Source: Asparagopsis taxiformis
Taxonomy: Eukaryota; Rhodophyta; Florideophyceae; Bonnemaisoniales; Bonnemaisoniaceae
Direction of reading: 5' to 3'
DNA: 64,000 bases
Assembly (NCBI GenBank): GCA_030407315.1
Contig: JALQPE010002338.1
Location: 186,001-250,000 of the forward strand
Part shown: piece by piece, positions 52,248-61,579 of the stretch
Layout: each line of letters opens with the position of its first letter
Numbering within the stretch: the first letter of the stretch is position 1
The notes under the pieces: model-generated
What the model was told of the DNA's origin: nothing
Database searches by the model: none
What the model saw: only the letters and a program-made list of their open reading frames with translations
Program-made: the position numbers and the translations under genes

Positions 52248-53084
52248 CTAGGCTTCAGCACACAGCTTTGCACAAAAGTGGTCGACTGCAATGGCGCATT
52301 GCTCGCCATACCGCTGCAAAAGCAGATGTGGGCCGTGTTTTATGTCAACCCACTGTATATCACTTCTCTGTCGACGCAATTTTTCAACAGCCACGTCGTT
52401 CACGATCCAATCATCGGTTCCACGCAAATAAAGGGTACAATTGGGTGGAAGTATATCCTTTCTGCGCCATAAATGCGATGAATCTTCGGAGAGACAAATG
52501 GCAAGGCGATGATTCATAACATCTGCGGAAACAGCTAACCCAGCATTTTGCACGATGTCCATACCTGCACCGCCGCGACCGAGAAAGACGGGTGATACCA
52601 ACCATGAAGGCGGCTTGGCGCGAAAAGCAACGTCTGGGATTCGCAGGGCCCCAAGCCAGGACGGCCCTGGCGGTTGTACAAAGGTGTTGACGAAAACGTG
52701 TCCCTTAAGTTTCCCGGGCTGTTTACGACGGGCGAGTTGCAGAGCGACGTGGCCGGAGAAACTTTGATTTACAAGCACGTATCCGCGTGTTTCTTGGGCT
52801 AACGGAGTTAAATAGTTTGTGGTTATATGATGCGCTAGCTGATGTACGGTGAGCTTCTCGTCGGTTGGATACGTGGCGGCTATGACGCGATTTGGATCTT
52901 GCGGTGTTGTCAGTTTGTCTTTGAATTGGGTGAGCATCAAATCGGTGCCATCCATTCCTATGGAGAAGAAGCAATCGAACTGTTAGGCGGGGGTCGAGAG
53001 CAGATAGGCGTGCGTATAGTGGTGCAATTTGATACCTGGCAGGACGACGAGTCGGGGTTTTTGGAGGGCATGTTTGGCGCACAT
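52248..53084 (-). CDS. Alpha/beta hydrolase, DGT-motif esterase-like (spliced)
   Basis: Exon 1 is 53084-53036 and exon 2 is 52957-52248, with a 78-nt intron (53035-52958; GTATC donor, ATAG acceptor). The phase-1 junction restores LVVLPGMDGTDLML, the strand-3/oxyanion motif of this hydrolase group. The product is 252 residues. The nucleophile is Ser in NQSFSGHVALQLA (the equivalent of GESFSG, with Glu changed to Gln). Asp lies in RGTDDWIV and His in KHGPHLLLQ, completing a plausible triad. The start is the nearest ATG (53084); an in-frame ATG at 53171 would add 29 residues without a clear signal. Substrate is unknown; relatives include small esterases and acyl hydrolases of plants and bacteria. 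Confidence 0.85.
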
Positions 53085-53374
53085 GACGTTTGAGTGTCTG
53101 CATGTCGTATGTTGAGTGATGTGTTGGTTTGGAAGGGAAAAGTAGGTTGAGAAACAAGGAGCACACACCATAGTGATGTATGTGGGTGGAGCGACGAGAG
53201 AAATGACAGGCGGAGGCCAATATTACAGAGCAAATTTTTTACCCCACTGGTTGTGATTTTCGTAGCGATCGCATTGTTATCGCTGCCTGAAAACACAACA
53301 ATACGTCTAACATATCTACATGGATCTGGCTTTCCACCAGTACTTCTAGAACAATACAACACCAATGAGAGCGC

Positions 53375-53869
53375 TCATTCCAGGTCGAACCCTTCATCTC
53401 TGAAAAACACAAACCACGCGGAAACTGCAGCCGCTATCAGTAAAATGAGTCCTATAACGGTGCCCCAAACGAAGAATGTCTTCCGTTTTCCGCGCATACC
53501 GAGTGTCTTTTGGCAACAAAGAAAGAAGAAACAGATAGGACCTAATAGGAAGCCGAGCACCATACCCAGCAAGCCATACAGCAATGTCGCATCCTCCGGT
53601 CCCTGCGCGGGCTTGGTCAGAGTTGATTGGTAGTGTGAAGCAGACAAGTAGGGCAACGAGGTGCCGGCGGAAGACGGGGTCGGGCGAGCATTTGGGGCGG
53701 GCACTGTCTGTGTGACGGGTGTGTGGTAGGTGGAGTGGAGCGGTTGCGGCGACGATTGCTGCGGCGTTTGCGGCATGTTTTGCGGAAGGACGTATTGTGG
53801 TGGCGATGGCGGCGGGATATAGTAATGCGGCGGCGCCGCTTGCGGCGGTTGAAAATTTGGAGTGCTCAT
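53375..53869 (-). CDS. Small Pro/Gln-rich protein with two membrane segments
   Basis: 164 residues from the ATG at 53869. The N-terminal 90 residues are rich in Pro, Gln, Ser, Thr and Tyr (YIPPPSPPQYVLPQNMPQTP) and probably disordered. Two hydrophobic helices follow: LLGMVLGFLLGPICFFFLCC at about 98-117 and WGTVIGLILLIAAAVSAWFV at about 133-152, joined by a basic loop (KTLGMRGKRKTF). The tail is short and acidic. This hairpin-with-Pro-rich-arm layout is seen in many small eukaryotic membrane adaptors; no specific family is claimed. Confidence 0.7.
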   Translation of the reverse strand: MSTPNFQPPQAAPPHYYIPPPSPPQYVLPQNMPQTPQQSSPQPLHSTYHTPVTQTVPAPNARPTPSSAGTSLPYLSASHYQSTLTKPAQGPEDATLLYGLLGMVLGFLLGPICFFFLCCQKTLGMRGKRKTFFVWGTVIGLILLIAAAVSAWFVFFRDEGFDLE

Positions 53870-54210
53870 GGTTTTACGATCTTGAGCATGGGGGAGCCAT
53901 TGCGGTACGGAGCGAGTGGTAAGCGACTTTGGTAAAGTTAGGTTATGAACGAGAAACTCAAGTCTGAAAGCTCAATGCGCGGTCGATGCTCGGCAATGCT
54001 TTGATGTACTGAGCAGTTGCTCTCTGTATCGCTGGCCTTATTTTTGGTGCATCGTCAGCGGATTCTCCTCTTTGTTTTTGTGACATTTTTCCTCCACTTC
54101 ACAGTTTACAGTTATAGCATTGCTGTATCTCAAACTACAACTGCCCTCCCTAACTTTGAAACTCCCCCGACCGCCTTTGCACGCCACCCTTGCCGACCCC
54201 ACGCAACAAC
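53870..54210. other. Divergent promoter region
   Basis: 341 nt between the Pro-rich protein gene (minus) and the zinc-finger gene (plus). Nothing else seen. Confidence 0.5.
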
Positions 54211-54747
54211 ATGCAACAACCATCCCTCTTCCTCTGTTCAGATTGCAACCAACAGGTGCCAGAGCAGAACCGCACAATTCATTCAGTAACCTGTGCACGA
54301 CATGGCTCCTACCAACAAACCCAATCCGATATTGGTAGTGATGATGCCTCGTCGAGCAACGCTCAACAACTGGTAGAGTGTACCTACTGCCTCCTCCTCG
54401 TCTCCTTGAACGACCTCGACGCGCACGAAGACCTTTGCGGAACACAAACAGACATCTGCGACATGTGCTCAAACCGTGTGCGCAAAAGAGATATCACTGC
54501 TCATTTATCATCATCCTGTCAATTTGGCATAACTTCCTCGCGTGTACCAACTCAAAACACTCAACATGATACTTTATTCGCTCACGAACGCCAACCATTA
54601 CAAAACTGGCAACACCAACGCCAAACATCACGACGTCCAAATACAACGCAATCCGGACTCGATACTGTTGCTCAGTGGGCTCCAGTTGCTGTTCTTGCAG
54701 GTACCATACTTGCTGCAGGTCTTCTAATGCGCCCTCGTCGTCGGTAA
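54211..54747 (+). CDS. Zinc-finger protein with C-terminal membrane anchor
   Basis: 178 residues from the ATG at 54211; seven in-frame codons upstream start only at a TTG. Three Cys2-His-Cys fingers are visible: CSDC ... HSVTC (about 9-28), CTYC ... HEDLC (about 57-76) and CDMC ... HLSSSC (about 83-103). They resemble TRAF-type/XAF1-TRAFD1-like fingers. A Gln/Arg/Thr-rich spacer follows, then a hydrophobic segment VAVLAGTILAAGLLM and the end RPRRR, the layout of a tail-anchored membrane protein. Its last 24 nt overlap the 3' coding end of the Maf-like gene on the other strand. Function unknown. Confidence 0.75.
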   Translation: MQQPSLFLCSDCNQQVPEQNRTIHSVTCARHGSYQQTQSDIGSDDASSSNAQQLVECTYCLLLVSLNDLDAHEDLCGTQTDICDMCSNRVRKRDITAHLSSSCQFGITSSRVPTQNTQHDTLFAHERQPLQNWQHQRQTSRRPNTTQSGLDTVAQWAPVAVLAGTILAAGLLMRPRRR

Positions 54748-55377
54748 CCCTTCACCCACACCATCCGCCGCCTCTTTCAAAAGACGTGTCAACAACTCCA
54801 CAGGCAACCCCATAATACTATCAAGAGTTCCTTCGCGATGCGTGAGATACGGTGCTAGAAGCTCATCCTCTACAGTGACACCACCAGCACTGTACATAAC
54901 ATCGCCCTTTTCTATCAGACGATCAATCACCTCCTCTGGAATGGGACGGAAATACTGACGCGCCACATCGACACCCTGCGCACGATATCCAGTGCTAGTA
55001 TTCGTCACTACAATGGCAGCAACTGTGACCACTGGATGGGTAGCGTACCCCCTGAGATACTGCCGACATTGCGCAGCGTCAGCCGGTTTTTCGCGAATCG
55101 TACCTGCATACGAAAGTACTTGGTCGCTTGTCATTAAAAGCGAACCCTTGGGCGCGCTTGCAAGAAGGGCATCCGCTTTTGCGTTTGCAATTGCGAGTGT
55201 TAGTATAGAAGGATCGGCAACTTTTCTATCGGCAAATCCTGCAGTTACAGCCTTTTCATCTATGTCTGCCGACAGAGTTGTAAACGCCGTTTCGGGGAAA
55301 TGCTGTCTGAAGACGCATTGTCGCCAACGAGACGTTGTGCCGAGGATTATCTTGTGTCCAGCGAAAGGATCGCTCAT
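54724..55377 (-). CDS. Maf-like nucleotide pyrophosphatase
   Basis: 217 residues from the ATG at 55377; the upstream in-frame codons reach only a GTG. Signature elements are ILGTTSRWRQ near the N-terminus, ADIDEKAV, the Maf motif TSDQVLSYAGTIREKP at about 83-98, and the C-terminal EDELLAPYLTHREGTLDSIMGLPVELL (quoted in parts: THREGTLDSIMGLP). Maf proteins hydrolyse the phosphate chain of dTTP, UTP or modified nucleotides and act as house-cleaning enzymes in bacteria and eukaryotes. Typical length is about 200. The coding 3' end overlaps the zinc-finger gene by 24 nt. Confidence 0.9.
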   Translation of the reverse strand: MSDPFAGHKIILGTTSRWRQCVFRQHFPETAFTTLSADIDEKAVTAGFADRKVADPSILTLAIANAKADALLASAPKGSLLMTSDQVLSYAGTIREKPADAAQCRQYLRGYATHPVVTVAAIVVTNTSTGYRAQGVDVARQYFRPIPEEVIDRLIEKGDVMYSAGGVTVEDELLAPYLTHREGTLDSIMGLPVELLTRLLKEAADGVGEGLPTTRAH

Positions 55378-55840
55378 GGTGGCGCTTGTGCCAAACGGGA
55401 GATAACCAGAGCTGCTAACGTGCTGAATTAATTTTAGTACTGAGAAATTAGTGCCAACGCGAGAAGCCAACCCTAAACTATTCGCACACCTGTCCAAATT
55501 GCCGACCGAGAGCACGTTGGGATAGCCACATCAGTCGATTGAAAAAGTCGTGCTCAGCTCTATGATGCCTCCGCACCCTTAAACAAGCTAACATATATTT
55601 GGTGTTGAGCAAGTCCTATGCCAACAAATATCTGCGCAGTGCAAATCGTTTGGCGACGTGTAGCACTTTCCCATCCTGTTCCTTCGATGCATACAGTGAA
55701 CAGATATTGAACAAACCTCAAAGCCTGCACCTGATACTATATGCACTTTCGCTTTTATTGTCCGTCACTCGCTGTACTCTTCCCTCTCTTTGCTACTATG
55801 TCTTGTTCCCCTTCACCCGTGTGAATTCAGTATATCGTCA
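55378..55840. other. Divergent promoter region
   Basis: 463 nt between the Maf-like gene (minus) and the five-unit bestrophin gene (plus). Nothing coding is supported. Confidence 0.5.
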
Positions 55841-58800
55841 ATGGCCGCAAAGACAACCTCTGCACCACCCCTCAGTGATCCAAAATGTCTCGAAGACTCC
55901 ATTTCACCAAATCTTCTCAACCTAGAACGTGGTATAAAATATTCCACATCATCCCGTTGTTCCTACACCTCCATAGCCCACGCTACAGTTGCACGTTACT
56001 TCGCCCACACCAGGGACACCGGCAAGCTTGGTTCCGGTCCAGCTGAACTCGGACCTGCCAATCTCACCGTTTTCAACTTCATATTTCAATCTATGCCATG
56101 GTCAATACTTCTTGCTCAAACCATATGGTCTTCTGTCATCATGCTTGTAGCATGGAGCCGTGGTGATACCAACTTCAGCACCCTGTCTATCTCATTCTGG
56201 TCGTCCAGCTTTCTTCTTCCGTCCCACATTCTTAGCGCTGTTGGTTGGGCGCTTTTTGTGCTGCTTGGCTTCTTCATTCGAGAAGCCTCTGGTCGTCATC
56301 GTGAGGCATTGGAAAACTGGCACAACATAACGTCTCATATTCGTATCGTCATTCGCCACATTGTACAGATGTATCCCCAAGGCCTTCGGCATTCCGGAGA
56401 CCACGATAGAATTCTCGCACATCTGATTGCATTACCAATTTCTATCAAAATGACTCTTCGTCATGAACGAGAAGCACAACAGCTAGCGATGTTTCTGCAC
56501 CCCTCCGACGTAGACGATATTATTCAATCTGATCATATGCACATTCATTGTTTGCGTGTTGTAAAGTCTTACTTTACATGTGCAGAAGTCGATGCTACAG
56601 CTGGTTTTCAAACTGCAGCGAAGACAATACCGGCTGGATACGGAGCACGTGTGCATTCAATAGCTTTTCTCGACGCAATTGAGCAATTTACTGCAAGTAT
56701 CATTCGCATTGGTGAGTTTCGCCCATCTGCGGGATATGTCAATCACCTGCGAGTTTTTCTATACATATGGCTGTCATTTTTGCCTTTAGGTTTAGTTGAA
56801 ACAAGCGGATGGTAAGCTATTCTATTCAGCAGACTTAATTTATGAATGATGAAGCGGTGATTATGGCGAAGGTGGACATGTGCTGACTTTTTCCGTCTTT
56901 CAATACGATGCATATACTTGTTATGCTTTATGTTGTTCCCTTTGCAATGGCTTGTTCCTTAGGTTTACTGTGTTGTGGGCACTGCTTATTACATATGGAG
57001 TTGGTATGCTTTTCGTAATTGCCATGGCTCTCAATAATCCGTTCGGCTATGATATTCAAGATATCAAGTTGAACAGATTAGCAAGTGAAGCCGCTGTGAG
57101 CATTCTGGACACATACTACGAGGAACGTACTCTCCCAGAGTTGATCAAGTTTGACCATGCAACACCGAAGTGGCTAGGAAAAGATTGGTCAGGAAATAGA
57201 GAGTTTGGTACCGATGCGAAGCGTCGAGGTCGCCCTTCAAGTTTTCTGAAACGTATTCGCTTTTCCGCCCAGAATAAGCAGATTGCCGTTTCAATGTCTC
57301 TTTTTCTTCTGTGGATGACGTTTGTGATATTTCTTACTAGGGGAATCTCAACTAACGAAAGCGATGATCCCAACGAAAGTTGTCGCTGGTGGTGCATTTA
57401 TGTACCGCTGAGTGCTAGGACTACATCTTACATAGGCCTAGGAGTTTTTCTGTTGCTGAGTTTCTGGATGAACGATGCGTACGGGCGATATTGGGGAGGC
57501 CTACAACTATGGGAAGCAAACCTCAAGCCATCCATAAGCAGGCTGACGTTTGAACTCGGATTCACATGCAGGAATGGAACATGGCATGGAAGAGATAGAG
57601 AGCGTCTTTTCTCCCATATTGCAGCTATCCCCTACGCAGCAAAACAAATGCTTCGAAAAAGTCGCGATCTTTCTGATTTTGAAGGTCTTCTTTCGCCGGA
57701 AGACATTGCTGCTCTTTCAGAATCGCGAGATCTTGTTGCTCAGTGTCTTCGTGTGGTTTATGCATACGTTTACAGTGTTGATGGCCAAGACAAAGATACT
57801 CTTCTCTCCGGTAAGGACCCTGTGAGTAACGTAATTCTAAATATCATGAGAAGTTGTTGGAACATTGAGAGATGCATTAATACATGCGTAGCGATGGGAA
57901 TGATACCGATTTCACCGTCTTTTACGCTTCACATTTACGTATTCGCAGCTATATGGCTAATACTCCTTCCATTGGCCTTTGTAGAACATAATGGACTGCT
58001 CTCTTACTTATATCTTTCGCCAATAGCATATTCCATTCTGAGGCTGATCGTGATGGGGAAGGAGCTCGCTGATCCGTTTGGTGATGACCCTAACGATATT
58101 CCATTGGAAAAGTTTTGTGACCAACTAAAAGTCATGATAAGAGATATATGTCGTGAAACAACTCCCGGCCCCGCTGCATTTGTGCATGAAAGTTCATGGT
58201 ATGTTGAAAGGTACAAAAGCCAAATTGGAAACATTGAAAGGGATTTACCGCAACAACCCAAATCGTTTTTCAGAGAAACTCTGAAGCGGTTTCAGCACAG
58301 CTTCCCGCATGTGTCATGGCTTGCGCAGATCCCGATCACACTATGGGTTTGTGCGGCAGTTTTCATATCTTACAGTCTCTCCTTTACCTGGAGTGAAGAG
58401 CGTCGCAACAATGGATGTCGTGAATGGTGCAGCCCAGCTGATGTCGACAAAAACATATTACTTGAAACTGGCTTTGCTTTGTTTCTCATTCTCTCATTTA
58501 GAACAGCAGATGCCATGCAGAGGTACCAGAATGCCGCTACATTGATTTCTCGGCTAGAAAAGCAACTGAGGTCACTACTAATGGAAATGATGCATGCATA
58601 CGAAAACGGTTCATGGCATAGAAATGACAAAGAGAGAATGGTTGCACATCTTATCCAGATTCCCATGTTTCTATGCGACAAGCTTCTCGGAACGGACTTA
58701 TCTCATGAGAAGAGACTTTTGTCTGATGAGGACTTTCAGAAATGCATTGAGAGTTCGGATCCCGTACGTTACTGCATTCAAATGGTGGAAGCGTATGTTA

Positions 58801-61579
58801 TAGCATACGATGTTCCTAGAACTGCATGGGATTTCAAAACCGCGAAGACGTCTCCAAAGCCGCCATCTACGATGATGCATGCATTGTTTACAAGGTTTAT
58901 CAATATTGGAAATCTCGTGAGTGGGGTGGAAGGAATTAAAAGGTTTCCTGTTGTGCGAAGCTATACTAGCTATCAGCGTTTGTTCATGGCAATTTGGTTG
59001 ATTCTGCTTCCATTTGCAATGACACCACTCACGGGGTTTCTCACGATTCTATGGGCGCCGATTATATCTTATGGAGTACTTGCTCTCGAATCGCTCGCAA
59101 CAACTCTTGTTGACCCGCTAGGAGATGATGCACTGGATTTACCAGTTCAAGACATGTGCATTGGAATTGCAGAAAATTTGATCGAAGCTGCAAACTCAGC
59201 AAAGTGGGGCCACACCCATCATGTGATTGCTTCTCCAGTGGATAGTGAGGCATACCTTGGATTTTGTCTTGACGGGAAACAAGCAAAGGAAAGGTACCGT
59301 CTCGCGAAGTTAACCGATTCGGATATTGGAGTTGAAAATTTTGCAAAAGAACCTATTGAAAGCTTCTCAAGTCCAAGAGAGGCGATGACAAAGCCGACAC
59401 TATTCGCTCATGTTATTCGCAGTGTTCCATGGTGGGTACTACTAGCAATCGGAATATGGGCAATTGCAGGTGTTATTATCTCATACGCGACAAGGACCTC
59501 CGAGGAGGATGTGCGATTTTGGAATTCGAAAGTGAGAATTGACGGTATTATCGCGAAGTATCTAGGATTTCCAGGTAAGCTAACTCTTCACCGTTCGAAA
59601 TACGATCACAAAAGGTCATCTAACTCTATAATGTGTGCTGTGGTGTACTCACAATTTAGCTTTCGTGCTGTTAGCTTTTTTCGTGCGTCAAGCATTTGGC
59701 AGATATTTAGAAGCTGGAAATGTGTGGGGAGATGATCTGCGAGCTGCATGTCATACATTAGCCATGCAATGGCTGTTGTTATCTGAGCCGGGCGCATGGC
59801 ATGACGGTGATCATGAACGGGTGATTGCGCACATTGCTGCCATTCCCATCGTTTTGAAGATGGAATTACGAGACAGTCGAGATGTGAGAGAATTGAAAGG
59901 ACTGCTGTCCGAAAAAGATATCGGTCGAATTCTAACAGCTGAAAGTATGTCAACTCATTGCGTCGACGTCATCAGAGCATATTATTGGACTGCCGTCTGC
60001 CGCCCCGGTACACTTGTCGACCGGTCAAAAATAATCGCAACCTGTCGAAAATCATATATCAAGGTTGAACTCCGTAATCTCGAAGAGGCGATTCGAGTGT
60101 GCAAAACGCTCAAGGCGTTTCCCATTGCAAAGGGATTCCTGGTTTTGCTTCGCACCATACTTGGCATATGGTTTATATTGCTTCCATTTGTTCTTTCTGA
60201 AAGCAACGGTGAGCGTACAAAAGTTTATCATCTTACCAGTAGTTGGCGATGTGTTAGTGCTAACCATGGAAGTTTAATTTACGCGTCGCATTGTCACAGG
60301 ATGGTTGTCTATTGTATGGATTGTGATCATTGGCTATGGCCTAGTGGGTGTGTACACCATCGCTGGTGAAATACAAGAGCCGTTTGGACGAGATTTAAAT
60401 GACCTTGACCTGGAGAGGATGGCAGATGAGATTGTTCGAGAAGTGTTATTCGTGCAGAAAAACTACCGAGGTGGATGTAAGGCCCTGGTGTTGAATACAG
60501 TAGACAAGTCAGGAATAGCATGGGAGAATGTATTGGAAGAAAATACTGGAATTGGAAGTATATATTATTCACTGGCTAATTGTGGGAAGAAGGAAGCAAA
60601 AGGGAATTTCAAGGCGAACGTTATGATGATTGCATATATAGTGCCAGCATGGATAATGACACTGGTCGCAGTATTCTCAGCGCTTGTCATTCTATTGGCA
60701 TGGGGATTACATCAGCGATGGCCTTTAAATGATTCATGTGCTCCATCTTTCTGCGTTCCAATCGCTATCAATAGCGTAGTTGAAGAATACATTGGTTTTG
60801 CGCTCTTTCTACTGCTTGGATTTCGGCTGTATGACAGTCATCGGCGCTATGTGACGGGGATCACAGCATGGAAAGATGGAATATTAGCTTCAACTGGAAT
60901 GCTGGCGAGTCGAATGTTTGAATCCTATCCGCGGGGATCATTCCATGCGGGTGATATTGAACGAATATGTGCGCATCTGGCTGGCTTTTGCATTGTGACG
61001 GCTGCGAAATTACGACGCGAAGAAAGCTGCAGTCAAGTACTACAGGGCTTGATGAGCACAGAGGATATTACAAGAGTTGAAAGAGCGGAAAGCAAAGGGG
61101 ATCATTGTCTGAATGTGGTGCGTGGATATCTGACAAGTGGTGACCGAATGTTCATGGGAAAACAGCGGCGCCCGTCTAGTGATATTGTGCATTGGGTTTT
61201 GTACCGATATATCAACGATTTGAAGATGCATGCAGCCATATGCGAACGAATGATTAGCTTACCGTTACCGTTTGGATATGTGCAGCACATTCGCATATTG
61301 CTGGTAATATGGCTAGGATTGCTTCCTCTGGGCCTGGTAGAAAGCACGGGATGGTGGTCAATTTTGTGGATAGTCATAATAGCATACGGAGTGATCGGAG
61401 TTGAGCGATGGTCGGAGGAACTGGCGAATCCATTTGGCACCGATTTGTCGGACGTGCCGCTGGGGAAGCTGCGTTTGGAGGCGGTGAAGGGCCTACGAAG
61501 CAATCTGCAATGTTTCTACAACGGTAACACGTCTGTAGTCACGGGGGATCGCACAGCATTTCCAATAATTACACAATGA
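55841..61579 (+). CDS. Five tandem bestrophin-like channel units in one polypeptide (spliced)
   Basis: Four exons: 55841-56811, 56963-59574, 59660-60208 and 60300-61579. The introns are 151, 85 and 91 nt, all GT-AG (donors GTAAGC, GTAAGC, GTGAGC), with phases 2, 1 and 1. Coding length is 5412 nt, a whole number of codons, giving 1803 residues. Each junction repairs a motif: SG-W-FTVLW, YLGF-P-AFVLL and SN-G-WLSIVW. Five units of about 300-345 residues follow one another. Each has a first helix, a second helix ending in F-x-x-R/N-x-x-x-x-x-R, a GxxH.GD/D.ER..AH block, an IWL.LLP.xLVE segment and the bestrophin end P-F/L-G-x-D-x-x-D. These ends fall at residues 350, 695, 1042, 1405 and 1755. 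Bestrophins are pentameric chloride or bicarbonate channels. A single-chain ring is inference; ion and membrane are unknown. Confidence 0.88.
56066..57127 (+). repeat. Bestrophin-like unit 1
   Basis: Residues about 76-379, interrupted by intron 1. Second helix: VGWALFVLLGFFIREASGRH. Middle: LRHSGDHDRILAHLIALP. End motif PFGYDIQDIKL. Preceded by a 75-residue hydrophilic N-terminus. Confidence 0.8.
57237..58160 (+). repeat. Bestrophin-like unit 2
   Basis: Residues about 416-723, intron-free. Second helix: IGLGVFLLLSFWMNDAYGRY. Middle: TWHGRDRERLFSHIAAIP. End motif PFGDDPNDIPL. It carries a Cys-Trp-rich loop (CRWWC) between helices 1 and 2. Confidence 0.8.
58260..59210 (+). repeat. Bestrophin-like unit 3 (most divergent)
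   Basis: Residues about 757-1073, intron-free. Second helix: TGFALFLILSFRTADAMQRY. Middle: SWHRNDKERMVAHLIQIP. End motif PLGDDALDLPV, with Leu where the others have Phe. The Trp after the second helix is absent (ATLI). Confidence 0.75.
59380..60470 (+). repeat. Bestrophin-like unit 4
   Basis: Residues about 1130-1434, split by introns 2 and 3. Second helix: LGFPAFVLLAFFVRQAFGRY. Middle: AWHDGDHERVIAHIAAIP. End motif PFGRDLNDLDL. It most resembles unit 1 in the FF-x-R motif. Confidence 0.8.
60610..61530 (+). repeat. Bestrophin-like unit 5
   Basis: Residues about 1481-1788, intron-free. Second helix: IGFALFLLLGFRLYDSHRRY. Middle: SFHAGDIERICAHLAGFC. End motif PFGTDLSDVPL. The protein ends 16 or so residues later. 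Confidence 0.8.

Noticed and set aside
52983..53171. Separate 62-codon minus-strand gene
   Set aside because: It contains the first exon of the alpha/beta hydrolase; the remainder is intron sequence.
55841..61579. Reading the bestrophin region as four separate genes
   Set aside because: The pieces begin and end inside conserved motifs and are joined by good GT-AG junctions that keep frame; exon 2 alone already fuses parts of four units.
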